Positions 61,081 through 64,000 of a stretch of 64,000 bases of DNA are shown here, piece by piece; the stretch's first letter is position 1; each line of letters starts with the position of its first letter. The position numbers and the translations under genes are program-made. This stretch comes from Akkermansiaceae bacterium (GTDB taxonomy: Bacteria; Verrucomicrobiota; Verrucomicrobiia; Verrucomicrobiales; Akkermansiaceae), in the NCBI GenBank assembly GCA_021200315.1, contig JAJQGU010000015.1:1-64000 (forward strand). The letters are read 5' to 3'. The notes beneath the pieces are model-generated. The model was not told the origin of the DNA. It was given only the letters and a program-made list of their open reading frames with translations, and did not search any database.

Positions 61081-62553
61081 TCAGGCGCAGGATCCGGGCC
61101 AGACGAAGAACCACACCGTGCCGAAAAGAATGATGAGCGCCGCGCAGATCCCCATGACAAGCCCCGTGGCGAAGGGAACCCGGACGGGCTCGTCGTCCTC
61201 GTCCGGAGACAGCCAGTACATGGCGCGGATGACCTTGAAGTAATAGTAGAAGCCGGCCGCCGCGCACACGATCATCACGGGCAGGAGCCAATACGCCAGC
61301 GAGGGCAGATATGTCAGAGTCTGGAACGCCGCGACGAACGAGAATAACTTCGCCAGGAAGCCGGCCGTGAGAGGCACGCCCGCCAGCGAGGCGAAGAACA
61401 CCGCCACGCAGAAGGCGGAGAGAGGGTTGGTGACGGCAAGACCGCGGAATGCGGAAATCGCATTGCTGCCGCGGGCGAGGCGCACCCGCCCGAGAGCGAA
61501 GAACGCGCCCATGGTGGCCAGCATATAGGCGGCGAGATAGAAGACGAGCGGCCCCGTATAGCCCTCAAACGACCCGGGAAAGAGATAGAGAACCAAGATG
61601 AAACCGGCCTGGGCGATCGAGGAATAGCCCAGCAGCCGCTTCATGTCGTTCTGGGGGATGGCCCCCAAGTTCCCCACCAGCAGCGGGGCGGCCGCCACGC
61701 ACCCGAACGTCAGCAGCACGTCCTCCATACCCGGGGCAAAGATAACGCGAAACGCCCCGAAAATGGACGTCAGCGCGGCGAAGCCGGCTATCTTCGAGGC
61801 CACGGACAGGAAAGACGTCACCGGAACGGGCGCGCCCTGGTAGACATCCGGTATCCACACGTGCATCGGGAAGGCGCCCACCTTGAAAGAAACCGCGGCC
61901 AGCAGCAGAGCCAGCGCCAGAAGAACGCCCTTGATCAACTGCCCCTGTTCGCTCAGAGAACGCGCCAGCGTGGCCGGCTCAAGCAGGAAAGAGCCCGTCA
62001 TGCCGAAATACCACGCAATGCCCAACACGAGGAAGCCCGTGCTCAACGCGCCCATAACCAGGTATTTGACACCCGCCTCCACAGAGCCCGGGACTTTCCG
62101 GTAGAACCCGGCCATCGCATACGAAGAGAGGGAAAGAACCTCCAACCCCACGAAGAGGAGCACCAGATCCTGCGCCTTCGCCATCACGGAAACGCCGGCA
62201 CAGGCGATCAGCGGCAGGACATAGAACTCACCCGAGCCCTCGGCATAGCGCCCCTCTCCGGAAGCGGCCTCCGTGACCTTCGCATAGTCAAAGGCCAGAA
62301 GGAGCATCAGCCCCGTGGACAGAGCGGCCAGGCACGAAAAGACCGAACCCGCGGAAGGGAGCGGATGCGCCAGAGCCCAGGCCGCGCCGAAAGCGCCCAG
62401 CGCGCCGATCATGCCCAAAACCCGTTTGGGAAGAGTCTTCCAGAAACAGTCGAACGCAAGAAGCACGGCCGCCAAACCGACCAAGAAAAGTTCAGGGCCG
62501 AATTCGTTCCATGAATAATCGCCGCACAGGGCGTTTGCAATAGGTGTGATCAT
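61081..62553 (-). CDS. nuoN: NADH-quinone oxidoreductase subunit N
   Basis: A proton-pumping antiporter-like subunit of complex I in the inner membrane, 490 residues with about fourteen membrane segments. Characteristic stretches are LVLLFVGLEVLSLSSYAMAGF with the conserved glutamate, VKYLVMGALSTGFLVLG, VSFKVGAFPMHVWIPDVYQGAPVPVTSFLSVASKIAGFA with the pumping lysines, and MKRLLGYSSIAQAGFIL. ATG 62553 is preferred because the conserved N-terminus starts there. It follows nuoM, the usual order at the end of nuo operons. Confidence 0.95.
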   Translation of the reverse strand: MITPIANALCGDYSWNEFGPELFLVGLAAVLLAFDCFWKTLPKRVLGMIGALGAFGAAWALAHPLPSAGSVFSCLAALSTGLMLLLAFDYAKVTEAASGEGRYAEGSGEFYVLPLIACAGVSVMAKAQDLVLLFVGLEVLSLSSYAMAGFYRKVPGSVEAGVKYLVMGALSTGFLVLGIAWYFGMTGSFLLEPATLARSLSEQGQLIKGVLLALALLLAAVSFKVGAFPMHVWIPDVYQGAPVPVTSFLSVASKIAGFAALTSIFGAFRVIFAPGMEDVLLTFGCVAAAPLLVGNLGAIPQNDMKRLLGYSSIAQAGFILVLYLFPGSFEGYTGPLVFYLAAYMLATMGAFFALGRVRLARGSNAISAFRGLAVTNPLSAFCVAVFFASLAGVPLTAGFLAKLFSFVAAFQTLTYLPSLAYWLLPVMIVCAAAGFYYYFKVIRAMYWLSPDEDDEPVRVPFATGLVMGICAALIILFGTVWFFVWPGSCA

Positions 62554-62575
62554 CGTAATAGTTGACAATGGGAGT

Positions 62576-64000
62576 TCAAGAGAAGAGACCGGCAATGAGG
62601 AACGGACAGAGACCGAAGAAAACGAGCCAGAAAGCCAGGAAGCCGGCGGCGGCGAGATCGCGGCCGCAGAAGCCGCCCGCGGCGCGCTCCGACGCACGGC
62701 TGGTCTCCCCCTCGAAAATGGAGCGGAAGGCGCGCAGCATATAGACCGCGCTGATCACGAGCCCCCACAGGGCCACGATCGTGGCGATCTGCACATGCCC
62801 CAGCGCCAGGATCCCCTCCGAGGGACGCCAGCCCCAGAACCCGGAGAAGAAAATCGCGATCTCCCCGGGGAAATTGGCCAGCAGCGGCAGGCCGATCGAC
62901 GCGAGCGCGGCCAGGCCGAACAGGAACCCCAAAACGGGCAGCTTGGACGCCAAGCCGCCGAGGGCGGAAATTTCGAGCGTGCGGGTACGGTCTTCAATGC
63001 GTGCCGCCAGCAGGAACAGCAGGGCGATGCTCAAACCGTGCCCCAACATCAGCAGCGCCGCGCCGCGCACGGCCCATTCGTTCTGGCCGCCGCAGGCCAC
63101 ATAGGCGGCAAAGGCCAGGAAGATATACCCCATATGCATCACCGAGGAATTGCCGAGCAGGGAATCGAGCCGCTTCTGGTTGACGGTCACGTAGCCCACC
63201 CAGATCACATTACCCAGGAGGCAGACGAGAAGAATATCGTTCAGCAGCCCGGAGAAGGCGGCAATCTGGGGACCCAGAGCCGAGCCGATCATGAAAAGCC
63301 CGTAGAGGCCGAACTTCTTCAGCACCCCCGCATGCATCATGGCCACGGGCGCGGGAGCCGAGGCGTACGCGGGAGCCGCCCAGGAATGGAAGGGAAAGAG
63401 CGAGATCAACGTACCGAAACCGCCCAGCAGCAGAGCCGCCGTGGCGAAGGGATACTCGAGCTCCCCGCCGAGAGCCGCACTCTGGGCAATCTGCGTGAAA
63501 TTGAAGCCCATCTGAGCCCCGAGCAGAAGCAGCCCCGCCAACAGCACCATCGACGCGGCGCCCAAATAGAGCGTGATCCTCCACGCAATGGAGCGGCGGT
63601 CGCCACGGCCGAAGCGGCCGATCATCACGAAAGTGGGGATGAGGGCCAGCTCGTGAAAGGCAAAGAAAGAAATGATATTGTCGGAGAGGAAAGCGCCGGC
63701 GGCGCCGGCCGAAATGAGCAGAGTCGAAACGCACCACGATTTCTGAGCACCTTCCGGAGCCTTCAGGCCGACGACGGCTCCAAAAGTCACCAGCACAGAG
63801 AGCAGCACCATCACCTTGGCCAAGGGCGGCCCGAGCGTCAACTGCAGGGGAATGCCGCCCACGCAGGACCACCACTCGGGGCAGGCGTCATAAAAGACCA
63901 CGGCGGCCACACCCAACACGAGCGTGAACGCGGCCGCCAGCAGAGACACCGGACGGGCGGGGAAACGAGCCAGACCGATCAGAAACGCAGCCAGAACGGG
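62576..64000 (-). CDS. nuoM: NADH-quinone oxidoreductase subunit M (partial, runs off the window)
   Basis: The second antiporter-like subunit of complex I. Conserved text: ISFFAFHELALIPTFVMIGRFG with the key glutamate, LFPFHSWAAPAYASAPAPVAMMHAGVLKKFGLYGL with conserved histidine and lysine, and LLGNSSVMHMGYIFLA. The ORF track starts at 63949 (GTG), but the frame stays open to the window end and reads VLAAFLIGLARFPARPVSLLAAAF, so the true N-terminus lies outside. nuoN begins 22 bp downstream. Confidence 0.94.
   Translation of the reverse strand, partial: PVLAAFLIGLARFPARPVSLLAAAFTLVLGVAAVVFYDACPEWWSCVGGIPLQLTLGPPLAKVMVLLSVLVTFGAVVGLKAPEGAQKSWCVSTLLISAGAAGAFLSDNIISFFAFHELALIPTFVMIGRFGRGDRRSIAWRITLYLGAASMVLLAGLLLLGAQMGFNFTQIAQSAALGGELEYPFATAALLLGGFGTLISLFPFHSWAAPAYASAPAPVAMMHAGVLKKFGLYGLFMIGSALGPQIAAFSGLLNDILLVCLLGNVIWVGYVTVNQKRLDSLLGNSSVMHMGYIFLAFAAYVACGGQNEWAVRGAALLMLGHGLSIALLFLLAARIEDRTRTLEISALGGLASKLPVLGFLFGLAALASIGLPLLANFPGEIAIFFSGFWGWRPSEGILALGHVQIATIVALWGLVISAVYMLRAFRSIFEGETSRASERAAGGFCGRDLAAAGFLAFWLVFFGLCPFLIAGLFS

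Overview
The window looks like a chromosomal segment of a GC-rich (by eye near 58-60 percent) Gram-negative anaerobe or microaerobe of the Verrucomicrobiota, most likely Akkermansia-like. The evidence is a large secreted protein with a C-terminal PEP-CTERM sorting signal, many lipoproteins, an RND efflux pair, a PiT carrier fused to a PhoU-like domain, an AhbC/AhbD-type radical SAM pair, and genes that mostly lack Shine-Dalgarno sequences. This placement is an inference; no 16S gene is present.

Layout. 1-6.2 kb (+): AsmA-like membrane protein, a divergent IF-1 paralog coupled to an isochorismate synthase, an undecaprenyl-phosphate sugar transferase, TrmL coupled to a DnaQ-like exonuclease. 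5.4-7.5 kb (-): Hsp33 and two secreted proteins of unknown role. 7.8-9.9 kb: penicillin-binding protein 2 with a strong terminator. 10.1-11.6 kb: an islet with two orphan membrane proteins, direct repeats and a single CRISPR-repeat-like sequence. 11.6-14.8 kb: carB. 15.1-18.3 kb (-): a tandem of an active HtrA-type protease and a pseudoprotease. 18.5-30.9 kb: MauE/DoxX-like protein, SNF2 ATPase, rfbB-rfbA, BI-1 protein, PiT, Sel1 and PEGA lipoproteins, infA, rplM-rpsI. 31-36 kb: AhbD-like and AhbC radical SAM enzymes, an unknown frameshifted protein, fhs. 36-44 kb: RND pump plus adaptor, and a 1007-residue SGNH/PEP-CTERM protein. 44-45.3 kb (-): a cobalamin riboswitch with terminator ahead of a frameshifted AspT/YidE-like transporter. 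45.5-56.6 kb: a defence locus. 57-64 kb: sugar isomerase, zinc/manganese ABC operon, and the nuoM-nuoN end of a complex I operon.

The defence locus is the most unusual part. An old type I methyltransferase gene (hsdM) is cut exactly at its S-adenosylmethionine motif by an 8.3 kb AT-richer insert with Firmicutes-style promoters and strong ribosome binding sites. The insert carries a complete second type I system (hsdR-hsdM-hsdS), a small HTH regulator with an operator-like inverted repeat, a GIY-YIG/DUF4357 protein, a frameshifted HExxH protein and a triple 19-bp repeat. Removing the insert restores an uninterrupted 520-residue HsdM. Downstream, a RhuM protein is fused in frame to the C-terminal domain of an otherwise lost HsdR.

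Two regulatory themes recur. Host genes often have a sigma70-type promoter (TTGNNN, 16-18 bp, TAKAMT-like) whose -10 box lies only 6-12 nt before the start codon, which predicts leaderless or nearly leaderless mRNAs. The B12 riboswitch controls a transporter family not normally linked to cobalamin. All calls rest on reading the sequence and on recalled family motifs; no database search was possible.
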